From contig DEIH01000118.1 in NCBI GenBank assembly GCA_002352375.1, forward strand, positions 18,658 through 32,415: 13,758 nt of DNA, given 5' to 3'. This DNA is from Spirochaeta sp. UBA2779. Its GTDB lineage: Bacteria > Spirochaetota > Spirochaetia > DSM-2461. Positions 7,061 through 13,758 of the stretch are shown here, in pieces. Under the pieces are notes generated by a model. The model was not told the DNA's origin, ran no database searches, and saw nothing but the letters and a program-made list of their open reading frames with translations. The position numbers and the translations under genes are program-made. Position 1 is the first letter of the stretch; the number at the start of each line of letters is the position of its first letter.

Positions 7061-8848
7061 TTAAGCTGGGTCTTCTTGTTTATCCCTGATAATTGCCAGC
7101 TTGAGATCGGCCAGTTGATCTTTATCCACATGGGAGGGGCTGTTGTCCATCGGGCTGATTCCCTGGGTGTTCTTGGGGAAGGCAATTACATCCCGGATTG
7201 TATCCATCCGGGCCATTACCATTACCATTCGATCGAAACCAACAGCCAGACCGGCGTGGGGCGGGGCTCCGTAACGGAAGGCTTCAAGAAGGAAGCCGAA
7301 GCGTTCTTCCGCCTCTTTTTTCGGGAATCCGACTATATCGAAAACCCGGCTTTGTATAGCCGGATCGTGGATGCGGACAGATCCTGAAGCCAGCTCGTTT
7401 CCATTGAGTACCATGTCATAGAGGTCTCCCAGAACTTCTCCTGGATTCTCCTCCATTGTATCCAGGAAACGCTCCTGGGGCATGGAGAACATATGGTGAG
7501 CGGGCTCCCAGTTACCGGTTTCTTCATTTTTCTCAAAGAGCGGGAAGTCTATTACCCAGCAAAACTTGAACTCATCAGGTTTTGTCATCCCCAGATCGGC
7601 ACCGAGCTTCACCCGGACTGCTCCCAGGGATGTAACTGCGGTTTTCCAGTCCGATCCCATCAGAAGAATCAGATCACCTTCTTTTGCATTCAGATTGTCC
7701 TTAATGGAGGCAGCCTGTTCGGTGTAGAACTTTGAAACTCCACCGTCTAAACCTTCTGCACCTACCTTCATCCATGCAAGACCCCTGGCTCCCCGGGATT
7801 TGGCAACATCCTCAAGTTCACTTATCTTCTTTCTGGAATAGGCCTCGGCTGCAGCGGGTACAACCATGGCTTTTACCGTACCACCGGATTCCAGAACAGA
7901 TTTGAAAACACCGAATTCAGAGTTGGGCACAAAAGGTGCAAAATCCTGGAACTTCATATCAAAACGGAGGTCGGGCTTATCGGAACCGTAACTCTCCATG
8001 GCTTCCTGCCAGGAGAGCCTGGGGAAGGGAGTGGGTACATCAACATCAAGCACATCTTTGAAGGTTTTCACCATCATACCCTCAACTGTTTCAAGCACAT
8101 CATCCCGGCTGGCAAAACTCATCTCAAGGTCGATCTGTGTGAATTCCGGCTGGCGGTCTCCCCGGGCATCTTCATCCCGGTAACATCGGGCAATCTGGTA
8201 GTAACGGTCGGTTCCCCCGGCCATGAGTATCTGTTTGTAGAGCTGGGGGGACTGGGGTAGGGCGTAAAATCGTCCTGGGTTCACCCGGGACGGTACGAGG
8301 TAGTCCCGGGCACCTTCGGGAGTGGATTTGATGAGAGTGGGTGTTTCCACTTCCCAGAAGCCCTTGTCGGTAAGGTAATTACGGACTGCCCAGGTGGCAT
8401 CATGACGCATTTTTATTCTATCCCGCATTCCCTGAGTTCTCAGATGAAGGTAGCGGTATTTCAGGCGAAGGTTCTCATTGACCTCATCTTCACTATCAAC
8501 CATGAAAGGCAGGGGCAGGCAGCTGTTGAGTACTTCCAGATCCAAAACTGCCAGTTCCACCTCACCGGTGGCCATGTCTTTATTAACCATACCTTCAGGC
8601 CGGGCCCGGACGGTGCCCACAGCGGCAACACAAAACTCCATCTTCAGTTCAGAGGCAGTATTTCTTAATTCTTCTGAGGCTTCCTCATCAATCACAATCT
8701 GAGTAATACCGTATCGGTCCCGAAGGTTGATGAAATGGACACCGCCATGATCGCGGTTTCTGTGAATCCAGCCGTTCAGAGTGACGGTTTTCCCGACATC
8801 ATCGATGGTGAGTTGTCCGCAGTTGATGGTTCGCCTGTTTTTTTCCAT
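7061..8848 (-). CDS. aspS: Aspartyl-tRNA synthetase, bacterial type
   Basis: Class II synthetase that charges tRNA with aspartate. The 595 aa match the bacterial form: an N-terminal OB-fold anticodon-binding domain (about 1-110), motif 1 near FWEVETP (164-170), motif 2 from YYQIARCYRDED to FTQIDLEMSF (216-245), a GAD-type insertion (about 290-430), and motif 3 with GLAVGFDR ending at R540. H34 (NRDHGG) and G86 (RPEG) correspond, with a constant offset of three, to the H31 and G83 that mark non-discriminating AspRS in Pseudomonas aeruginosa. The enzyme may therefore also charge tRNA-Asn, which would require GatCAB amidation. It lies 54 bases downstream of feoB in the same direction with no clear terminator between, so read-through is possible. 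The ribosome site is weak. Identity is secure; tRNA specificity is inferred. Confidence 0.97.
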   Translation of the reverse strand: MEKNRRTINCGQLTIDDVGKTVTLNGWIHRNRDHGGVHFINLRDRYGITQIVIDEEASEELRNTASELKMEFCVAAVGTVRARPEGMVNKDMATGEVELAVLDLEVLNSCLPLPFMVDSEDEVNENLRLKYRYLHLRTQGMRDRIKMRHDATWAVRNYLTDKGFWEVETPTLIKSTPEGARDYLVPSRVNPGRFYALPQSPQLYKQILMAGGTDRYYQIARCYRDEDARGDRQPEFTQIDLEMSFASRDDVLETVEGMMVKTFKDVLDVDVPTPFPRLSWQEAMESYGSDKPDLRFDMKFQDFAPFVPNSEFGVFKSVLESGGTVKAMVVPAAAEAYSRKKISELEDVAKSRGARGLAWMKVGAEGLDGGVSKFYTEQAASIKDNLNAKEGDLILLMGSDWKTAVTSLGAVRVKLGADLGMTKPDEFKFCWVIDFPLFEKNEETGNWEPAHHMFSMPQERFLDTMEENPGEVLGDLYDMVLNGNELASGSVRIHDPAIQSRVFDIVGFPKKEAEERFGFLLEAFRYGAPPHAGLAVGFDRMVMVMARMDTIRDVIAFPKNTQGISPMDNSPSHVDKDQLADLKLAIIRDKQEDPA

Positions 8849-8902
8849 AAAACGGAATCTACCATGGAGAGAGCTTTGGGTGAAGATGGGGCAGCAGCGG
8901 TC

Positions 8903-11149
8903 TTACTTCAATACGGCAAAACTTTTTCTGCCGCTTGCCAGATTGAAAACCGGAATAAACATCAGCACCAATCCTATGGAAAGGCCCATCAGAAGTATAC
9001 TGTGCCCACGGGCGATCTGATAAAAGAGTGTTGCAACACTCCAGGCCAGAACCGTGAGATACACAATGGCAAGAGCTCCGAATCTCGGTCCGATTTCCCG
9101 TATCATCGCTCCCATGGCCGCAACACAGGGAATGTAAATGAGAACAAACAGCAGGTATGCATAGGCCCGAACCCAGTCATTCCCAAATGAGTTCTGCATG
9201 GCGGTAAAGGTGTTGTCCTTGGGATTGGTCTGTCCAGTGGCAGCGTTGTTTCCGAAAATACCGGAAAGTGCCCGGGGGATAGATTTGAATGCGTCCTCCA
9301 CTGATTCTAAGAGGGAGAACCCTAACTTGTTTTCCATATCTTCAGTGCCGGTCTTACCTGATTCTCCAGCGGCAATCTGGCTGTAAAGGCTATTAATTGT
9401 TCCAACTATCGCCTCTTTGGCAAAAATTCCGGTTATCAGGCCGACAGTGGCCGGCCAGTTTTCTTTTTCTACACCCATGGGGGTAAACACAGGTGTTATG
9501 GTCCGGCTTATTCCGGCCAGTACGGAATTTTCTCCGTCTTCATTACCAAAGCTGCCATCGGTCCCCAGGGAATTGAAGAAAGACAGAATCAGAACGGCGA
9601 TGATGATAACCTGCCCTGCTCTGGTAATGAAGTCCTTTAACCGACTCCAGGTTCTCGTCATGATTGTTCTGATACGAGGGGGGTGGTAGGGGGGAAGCTC
9701 CATTGCAAAATAGGTTGCTTCTCCTTTGAATAAGGTGTTTTTCAGCAAAAACCCCGTGACTACAGCCATCAGAATTCCGAATAAATAGAGGCTTACCACC
9801 ATTAATCCCGAGAAACGTCCGAAGAAAGCTGCACCAAACAGAGCATAAACCGGCAACCGGGCACCGCAGGACATGAAAGGTGTCATAAATACGGTGAGAT
9901 ATCGGTCTTTTTTATTCTCCAGAGTTCTGGTTGCCATAATTGCTGGCACTGTGCAGCCGAAACCGACTAGCATTGGCACGAAGGCTTTTCCCGGGAGACC
10001 TATCATTCTCATAAAGCGATCCATTACATAGGAGGCCCGAGCCATGTAGCCGGAGTCTTCAAGCAGGGAGAGCATGAAAAACATTGTAAAAATAATGGGA
10101 ATAAAAGTTGCAACTGTCTGTATACCCCCTCCGGCTCCGTTGGCAAGAAGGACGCTGAGCCATTGAGGGATTCCCATTTTATCCAGGAGAAGTCCGAAGC
10201 CGTCGACAAAAATGGAACCGAACAGAATATCAAAGAAATCGATAAAAGCACCGCCGATTCGGGTTACAACCCAGAACAGCAGGAACATGACGACAAGGAA
10301 GGTTGGAACCCCCAGCCACTTATTCAAGACGAGCCGGTCTATCTTGTCGGAAAAAGCTTTATTTGTATTCTTTTTTTTAGTACAGGAGTCATCTATGGAT
10401 GTAATCAGCTCATATTTTGTTTCGGCAATAACAATATCCGGAGTGTCTCCCCTTTTCTCCTCTATTTCCTTCATTCCGATTTTTATCTCTTCTTTGCTGA
10501 GGAGTCCCTCTGAGAAAATCCTCTCTGTTGTCTCCTCATCTTCTTCAAAAAGAAGAACCGATAAGAATCGTGGGTTATCACCAAGTTTTCCCGACCATCT
10601 TTGTATCACCCGTTCCACCGATTCGGGGTAGTTAATAATAAAATTCGGAATGGTATTGTTTTCCAGGTTGTCTTTAATTGTAAGGCGGATATTTCTGATA
10701 TCATCACTGTTTAAGGCGCTGATGCTTATAACAGGGATTCCCAGAGCTTTTGATAACTTAGAGGTATTAATTTTGATACCCCGTCTTGATGCAATATCCA
10801 TCATATTCAACACGAGGATTATGGGTATCCGCATTTCCAGCAGGGTAAGGGTGAGGAACAGATTTCGCTCAAGGTTTGAGGCATCGGCGATGTTCACTAC
10901 AAGATCGGTTTTCCCTGAGAGCATAAAATCCCGGGCCACCAGTTCATCCTCACTGACGGCATTTAATGAGTAAATGCCCGGAAGATCGACAACTTCTATC
11001 GAGTCTGCCTCCAGGAGCATCCCGGTTTTTTTTTCTACAGTAACACCGGGCCAGTTCCCGATATGCTGGGTGCTCCCGGTAAGACCATTGAACAGAGTTG
11101 TTTTCCCGCAATTCGGATTGCCGACAACGGCGACTGTGGATTTACTCAT
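8903..11149 (-). CDS. feoB: Ferrous iron transport protein B
   Basis: Inner-membrane Fe(II) uptake protein with an N-terminal GTPase. Length is 748 aa. The G motifs are G1 GNPNCGKT (10-17), a G2-region Thr in PGVTVEKK (T37), G3 DLPG (55-58), G4 NMMD (115-118) and G5 SAL (144-146). A helical regulatory domain follows (about 160-270), then the membrane region with two Gate segments. The conserved gate cysteines are present in GFGCTVPAIMATRT (C399) and MSCGARLPVYALF (C428), and a third membrane Cys is C675. There is no cysteine-rich C-terminal extension. The start overlaps the feoA stop as TGATG, implying translational coupling in the regulator-feoA-feoB operon. Very secure. Confidence 0.97.
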   Translation of the reverse strand: MSKSTVAVVGNPNCGKTTLFNGLTGSTQHIGNWPGVTVEKKTGMLLEADSIEVVDLPGIYSLNAVSEDELVARDFMLSGKTDLVVNIADASNLERNLFLTLTLLEMRIPIILVLNMMDIASRRGIKINTSKLSKALGIPVISISALNSDDIRNIRLTIKDNLENNTIPNFIINYPESVERVIQRWSGKLGDNPRFLSVLLFEEDEETTERIFSEGLLSKEEIKIGMKEIEEKRGDTPDIVIAETKYELITSIDDSCTKKKNTNKAFSDKIDRLVLNKWLGVPTFLVVMFLLFWVVTRIGGAFIDFFDILFGSIFVDGFGLLLDKMGIPQWLSVLLANGAGGGIQTVATFIPIIFTMFFMLSLLEDSGYMARASYVMDRFMRMIGLPGKAFVPMLVGFGCTVPAIMATRTLENKKDRYLTVFMTPFMSCGARLPVYALFGAAFFGRFSGLMVVSLYLFGILMAVVTGFLLKNTLFKGEATYFAMELPPYHPPRIRTIMTRTWSRLKDFITRAGQVIIIAVLILSFFNSLGTDGSFGNEDGENSVLAGISRTITPVFTPMGVEKENWPATVGLITGIFAKEAIVGTINSLYSQIAAGESGKTGTEDMENKLGFSLLESVEDAFKSIPRALSGIFGNNAATGQTNPKDNTFTAMQNSFGNDWVRAYAYLLFVLIYIPCVAAMGAMIREIGPRFGALAIVYLTVLAWSVATLFYQIARGHSILLMGLSIGLVLMFIPVFNLASGRKSFAVLK

Positions 11150-11364
11150 CAGCGGACAAAAACCTTTTCAGCCATACCACGGCCCAGTACAACCTGTCGG
11201 CCCATAACGGATAAAAGCATGGGATTTATTCCGGCCCGGCGGATAATCGTAATAGGGACACCGGGAATCATTCCCAGATCCATTAGTTTCTTTCGAGCAT
11301 TCCGCCCGCCGTCGATTCTTGTTATCACAACTTTACTGCCATCCAATACTTCATTCAAACCCAT
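11149..11364 (-). CDS. feoA: Ferrous iron transport protein A
   Basis: Small cytoplasmic SH3-like protein (71 aa) that supports FeoB-dependent Fe(II) uptake. The fold pattern is visible: an N-terminal valine-rich strand (GSKVVITRIDGG), the helix ARKKLMDLGMIPG typical of FeoA, then strands ending in LGRGMAEKVFVR. It overlaps both neighbours by one base through TGATG junctions at 11362-11366 (with the upstream regulator) and 11147-11151 (with feoB). The three genes therefore form a tightly coupled operon. The size is normal for FeoA. Confidence 0.95.
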   Translation of the reverse strand: MGLNEVLDGSKVVITRIDGGRNARKKLMDLGMIPGVPITIIRRAGINPMLLSVMGRQVVLGRGMAEKVFVR

Positions 11365-11876
11365 CAGCGAGCCCCTGTGACAGAGTGTTTTTTACTACTC
11401 ATATAGTTTGCCGGGGAAGCAAGGTTCCCCGGTGAAACATTGTTTGTTTTACAAAACCGGGTAAAAGCCTCTCCCCAGTTTGCTTCTATGTCAGTATCGG
11501 TTGAAATAAATTTCATAAATTGAAGGAATCGAGCCATCACTTCCGGAGACATCGTATGTTCCAGTCTGCAGGCTGTTTCATTAGCAGCTTCCCGATCAAC
11601 TCCCAGGATGTTGACAAAAAACCTCCGGAATACCTGATGTGTCTCAGATAAACGGCGGGCTTCACTTAATCCGGTTTCTGTAAGAGAAATAACACCATAA
11701 GGTTCATAATTAATAAACCCTGAATCCCTCAGGCTTCTTAAAGCCACAGTTACAGAAGAGTTTTTTACATCGAGCCGCTGGGCAATGTCTTTCACTCTTA
11801 CCCCGCCTTTAGCATCGATGATGTCATAGATGGCTTCCAGGTAATCTTCCAGAGCCTCAGTTAAGTCTTTTCTCAT
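11364..11876 (-). CDS. DtxR/MntR-family metal-dependent transcriptional repressor
   Basis: Cytoplasmic metal-sensing repressor of 170 aa, presumably repressing its own operon (with feoA and feoB) when metal is plentiful. Residues 1-70 form the winged helix (VRVKDIAQRLDVKNSSVTVALRSL); the rest forms the dimerisation/metal domain. Metal-ligand candidates are D11 and E14 (EDYLEAIY, MntR-like), H80 (SETH), and C103, E106 and H107 (ACRLEH, DtxR/IdeR-like). The site is thus a hybrid of the MntR and DtxR patterns. There is no C-terminal SH3 domain; that fold is supplied separately by FeoA. Context points to Fe(II) rather than Mn(II), but this is inference. The ribosome site (GTGAAG) is weak. It could resemble spirochaetal TroR, but no manganese transporter lies nearby. 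Confidence 0.93.
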   Translation of the reverse strand: MRKDLTEALEDYLEAIYDIIDAKGGVRVKDIAQRLDVKNSSVTVALRSLRDSGFINYEPYGVISLTETGLSEARRLSETHQVFRRFFVNILGVDREAANETACRLEHTMSPEVMARFLQFMKFISTDTDIEANWGEAFTRFCKTNNVSPGNLASPANYMSSKKHSVTGAR

Positions 11877-11912
11877 AATGCTTCACTTTGGTAATACTCT
11901 TAGTCTGCTCTA

Positions 11913-11941
11913 ATAATACGAGTTAATTAACATTACGTCAA
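11913..11941 (-). promoter_or_regulatory. Sigma70-type promoter of the regulator-feoAB operon
   Basis: On the minus strand TTGACG (11936-11941) and TATTAT (11913-11918) are separated by exactly 17 bases. Each hexamer differs from consensus at one position. It lies about 37 bases upstream of the regulator start. The spacer contains a perfect palindrome, as expected for a repressor site. Confidence 0.75.
11922..11931. promoter_or_regulatory. Candidate operator of the DtxR-family regulator
   Basis: The perfect 10-base palindrome GTTAATTAAC lies in the spacer between the -10 and -35 of the operon promoter. DtxR-family repressors bind AT-rich dyads that overlap promoters, and binding here would block RNA polymerase. 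The outer flanks match poorly, so the full operator may be longer and imperfect. Confidence 0.5.
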
Positions 11942-11969
11942 TAGAATATTCCCTCTGAAAAGGATAGTA

Positions 11970-11990
11970 AGTGTTCCCCACCTTGTCACA
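11970..11990 (+). repeat. Left terminal inverted repeat, 21 bases
   Basis: Begins AGTGTTCCCCACC and ends TTGTCACA. It is an exact reverse complement of 12072-12092. The match stops abruptly on both sides, as expected for an element end. Confidence 0.85.
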
Positions 11991-12071
11991 AATTCTCCAA
12001 ACCTGTCTTTAAAGGTTTAAGAAAAGTTGATAGTGAAGATAAAGTGCCGTTTTAGGGCATTTTCAGCAGGA

Positions 12072-12092
12072 TGTGACAAGGTGGGGAACACT
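12072..12092 (-). repeat. Right terminal inverted repeat, 21 bases
   Basis: Begins TGTGACAAGG and ends GGGGAACACT. It is an exact reverse complement of 11970-11990. Confidence 0.85.
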
Positions 12093-12201
12093 CTTTAATC
12101 CACCCTGGGTCGAAAAGACTGTCGTCGTCGAGTACGCTGGCTGTAATCGCCACGAGAACTAGTGCTGTAAGAAGGGTAGCACTGATGGGGTAAATGGTTC
12201 T
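12093..12201 (-). pseudogene. Possible gene relic: hydrophobic signal-like fragment cut by the inverted-repeat element
   Basis: A short minus-strand reading frame without ATG runs from just after a TGA (12202-12204) into the right repeat. It encodes YPISATLLTALVLVAITASV followed by LDDDSLFDPGWIKE, which looks like a signal peptide or membrane segment followed by a folded-protein start. A TTG-AAG-AAC one frame away just upstream could be an original start, separated by a one-base shift. Beyond GWIKE the frame enters the repeat and stops at 12052. I do not recognise the parent gene. The evidence is only reading-frame appearance, so it may be chance. Confidence 0.25.
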
Positions 12202-12244
12202 TCAAAGTCAGTAAAAGACTTATAGAATAATTTAGATAAGATAT

Positions 12245-12273
12245 TTGACATTAACAACGAAACGATGTAACAA
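12245..12273 (+). promoter_or_regulatory. Probable promoter of the arsR-ATPase operon
   Basis: A perfect -35 TTGACA (12245-12250) is followed after 17 bases by TAACAA (12268-12273), a weak -10. The ArsR start lies 34 bases further on. The adjoining dyad (12273-12290) begins at the end of the -10, which fits repression by an ArsR-family protein. Confidence 0.5.
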
Positions 12274-12290
12274 TTAAACAATCGTTTAAT
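12273..12290. promoter_or_regulatory. Candidate ArsR/SmtB-family operator
   Basis: An inverted repeat of 7-4-7 bases, ATTAAAC-AATC-GTTTAAT, lies between the putative -10 and the ribosome site GGAG (12296-12299). ArsR/SmtB proteins bind AT-rich imperfect dyads of about this kind near the start of transcription, and metal binding releases them. Confidence 0.6.
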
Positions 12291-12306
12291 CGTATGGAGT
12301 TTTTAA

Positions 12307-12687
12307 ATGGCTGATAATGCACAGGATGTCTGTTCAGAATACGGTGTTTCTGTGGAGGAAGATGCGGTTCATCTCCGAGACTCCCTGCTGGAAGTGGCGG
12401 GTTTATCAGAACTTTTCAAGGTTCTTGCAGATGAAACCCGTACCCGAATCCTTTTTCTTCTCTCAAAAAGGGAGCTCTGTGTCTGTGATCTTGCTCTGAT
12501 TCTTGAGATGAGTCTCCCGGCTGTGAGTCATCACCTCCGGCTGCTGAAAGTGATGCGGCTGGTTGCCTACAGACGAGAGGGTAAGCAGGTGTTTTACAGT
12601 CTGGATGATGAACATGTTGTTGAGCTGATTTCAGTAGCCGGGAAACATTTCGGTGAAATGAGAGAAACTGGAGGCCGAAATGGCTGA
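12307..12687 (+). CDS. ArsR/SmtB-family metal-sensing repressor, CadC-like
   Basis: Winged-helix repressor of 126 aa that should release DNA on binding a soft metal, inducing the downstream efflux ATPase. The DNA-recognition region is MSLPAVSHHLRLLK (68-81). Two metal sites of the CadC/SmtB type can be read in matching positions: the alpha-3N site with C58 and C60 in ELCVCDL plus an N-terminal C9, and the alpha-5 site with D101, H103, H114 and E117. CadC of S. aureus uses the same numbers for C58, C60, D101, H103, H114 and E117, but has two N-terminal cysteines where only C9 is seen here. This predicts Cd/Pb/Zn sensing. GGAG lies 7 bases before the ATG. The last 8 bases overlap the ATPase gene. 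The family is certain; the metal is inferred. Confidence 0.94.
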   Translation: MADNAQDVCSEYGVSVEEDAVHLRDSLLEVAGLSELFKVLADETRTRILFLLSKRELCVCDLALILEMSLPAVSHHLRLLKVMRLVAYRREGKQVFYSLDDEHVVELISVAGKHFGEMRETGGRNG

Positions 12688-13758
12688 TACCTTAAAAACT
12701 GAAAAAAATATCAGATATGAGTTAAGCGGTGTTGACTGCCCCACCTGCGCCAATGGGATTGAACAGGCTCTTCACAAGAAAAACGGCCTGGAAACTGCGG
12801 TAATTGATTTCTCAGGAGGGGTCATCAGATTCAATCCTGTTCATGAAGAAACGGTTCGATCTGTTTTGAAAGATATAGAACCTCAAGCCCGGATAAAAGC
12901 CTCCTCTTCTGCTGAAGCCCGGCAGAGTGCTGATATCTCAATAAAATACAGAATCTTCAGTTTCATACCTTTAAGGCTTTTTTCCTCACTATTGCTTTTT
13001 GTTCTCGGTCTTATCGCCTTGAGTCGGGATCTGGGAACACCTTGGTTGGAATGGATATTCTTTGTTGCATCTTTTGCTCTGGCCGGCTATCCGGTTGTCT
13101 TCGGTGCCTTACGGAGCATTATTAAAGGGCGTATCATTGATGAGCTATTTCTCATGACTGTGGCAACTATCGGAGCCTTTATTATCGGAGAACTCCCGGA
13201 AGCTGCAGCGGTGATGTTGTTTTACGCATTGGGAGAAGCTTTACAGAACAGAGCTGTTTCCCGATCCCGGGATGCCATTCGCGGGACAATGGCCCTGCGG
13301 GTAAGCATAGCCCGTCTGGTCTCTGGTAATGAAGTTTGTGAAGTTACCCCGGAGTCGGTGAAAATCGGCAGTATTGTTGAAATACTACCCGGTGATTCTG
13401 TTCCCCTGGACGGTACTGTAATCGAAGGGGAGTCCTGGATGGATACTTCCGCGTTAACCGGGGAATCAACTCTCCGGAGAGCTTCCCCAGGTGATGCACT
13501 TTCGGCCGGTTTTATTAATGATGAAGGTCGAATCAGGCTGCAGACTACAAAGGAATACGGGGACAGTGCCATTGCTAAAGTGAAAAAATTGCTGGATGAG
13601 GCTTCCTCCAGAAAATCTAAAACAGAAATGGTCTTAAGCCGGTTTGCTGCAATCTACACTCCAGTTGTGGTAGGCTTGGCAGTTCTTCTCATTTTTATTC
13701 TGCCTCTCTTTTTTGCCTGGACTTTTTCCGATTCGATTTACAGTGCCATGATATTACT
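12680..13758 (+). CDS. Heavy-metal P1B-type ATPase (Zn/Cd/Pb efflux), 3' end outside window
   Basis: ATP-driven exporter of soft divalent metals in the inner membrane, by family. The frame is open to the window end (359 codons seen of an expected roughly 650-750). Visible parts: an N-terminal metal-binding domain with GVDCPTCA (C20, C23), membrane helices at about 98-117, 124-145 and 155-187, the typical stretch from ELPEAAAVMLFYALGEALQN, and the actuator domain with GDSVPLDG and TGES at 260-263. Another membrane helix lies at about 326-347. The metal-selecting CPC motif and the DKTGT phosphorylation site would lie beyond the window. TGES is followed by TLRR, lacking the usual nearby proline. 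The start overlaps arsR by 8 bases, implying coupled translation and ArsR control. It could be annotated zntA or cadA; copper specificity seems unlikely given the CadC-like regulator. Confidence 0.93.
   Translation, partial: MADTLKTEKNIRYELSGVDCPTCANGIEQALHKKNGLETAVIDFSGGVIRFNPVHEETVRSVLKDIEPQARIKASSSAEARQSADISIKYRIFSFIPLRLFSSLLLFVLGLIALSRDLGTPWLEWIFFVASFALAGYPVVFGALRSIIKGRIIDELFLMTVATIGAFIIGELPEAAAVMLFYALGEALQNRAVSRSRDAIRGTMALRVSIARLVSGNEVCEVTPESVKIGSIVEILPGDSVPLDGTVIEGESWMDTSALTGESTLRRASPGDALSAGFINDEGRIRLQTTKEYGDSAIAKVKKLLDEASSRKSKTEMVLSRFAAIYTPVVVGLAVLLIFILPLFFAWTFSDSIYSAMIL

Larger units (their letters stand above)
11970..12092. mobile_element. 123-base inverted-repeat element (MITE-like or IS remnant)
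   Basis: The element is bounded by perfect 21-base inverted repeats (11970-11990 and 12072-12092) with an 81-base interior that has no plausible gene. The repeats read AGTGTTCCCCACC... inwards from the left. A looser copy of the same pattern, ATTCTCCAAACCTGTC at 11992-12007, lies about 20 bases inside the left end. Subterminal repeats of this kind occur in some insertion-sequence families such as IS21, but I cannot assign a family. The interior also has a small dyad AAACCT/AGGTTT (11999-12018) and an imperfect hairpin at 12041-12063. No clear target-site duplication is visible. It is probably a non-autonomous element or the joined ends of a deleted IS. An 81-base loop excludes an ordinary terminator. 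Confidence 0.65.

Noticed and set aside
8914..8933. Hairpin CGGCAAAACTTTTTCTGCCG near the end of feoB as a terminator
   Set aside because: It lies inside the feoB coding sequence, and on the minus strand it is not followed by a T-run; no terminator call is justified.
8735..9190. Plus-strand frame spanning the aspS/feoB junction
   Set aside because: It overlaps the start of aspS and the end of feoB on the opposite strand and has no domain signature or ribosome site.
12041..12063. Imperfect hairpin inside the inverted-repeat element as a terminator
   Set aside because: The stem is short with a mismatch, the T-run is only four bases, and no gene ends next to it.
11970..12092. Treating the inverted repeats as a CRISPR or regulatory RNA
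   Set aside because: There are only two copies, in opposite orientation, with an 81-base spacer; this fits element ends rather than an array or a simple RNA hairpin.

Overview
The window looks like a piece of bacterial chromosome, probably from a free-living, Treponema/Spirochaeta-like member of the Spirochaetota. The hints are a cyclophilin-FKBP fusion lipoprotein (an architecture I recall from Treponema denticola), a loose spirochaete-style lipobox, and an HATPase/cyclic-nucleotide-binding fusion. This placement is an inference; the window contains no rRNA or other firm marker. Genes are tightly packed and nearly all look intact. No tRNA, rRNA, CRISPR array or prophage gene was seen.

Layout from left to right. 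(1) Positions 36-3481, minus strand: a compact three-gene cluster read as cyclophilin-FKBP lipoprotein, a second exported cyclophilin-FKBP protein, then radA, with gaps of 12 and 2 bases. (2) Positions 3591-5511, minus strand: deoD (purine nucleoside phosphorylase) and a SerA-like 2-hydroxyacid dehydrogenase with a C-terminal ACT domain. (3) Positions 5680-7035, plus strand: a three-part regulatory protein made of a degenerate receiver-like region, an RsbW-type ATPase/kinase domain and a cyclic-nucleotide-binding domain. (4) Positions 7061-8848, minus strand: aspS, with residues typical of a non-discriminating aspartyl-tRNA synthetase. (5) Positions 8903-11876, minus strand: an iron-uptake operon, DtxR-family regulator, feoA, feoB, joined by two TGATG stop/start overlaps and preceded by a good sigma70-type promoter with a palindrome in its spacer. 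(6) Positions 11877-12306: a 430-base gap holding that promoter, a 123-base element bounded by perfect 21-base inverted repeats (MITE-like or an IS remnant), a possible gene relic, and the promoter/operator of the next operon. (7) Positions 12307 to the window end, plus strand: an ArsR/SmtB-family metal sensor overlapping by 8 bases a soft-metal P1B-type ATPase that runs off the window.

How they work together: the right third is a metal-homeostasis block in which Fe(II) import and Zn/Cd/Pb-type efflux are transcribed divergently, each under its own metal-sensing repressor and apparent palindromic operator. The left third combines envelope protein folding with DNA repair and housekeeping metabolism. 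The items that most deserve a second look are the paired cyclophilin-FKBP proteins (one with an eroded cyclophilin active site), the pseudo-receiver/HATPase/cNMP fusion protein, and the inverted-repeat element between the two metal operons.
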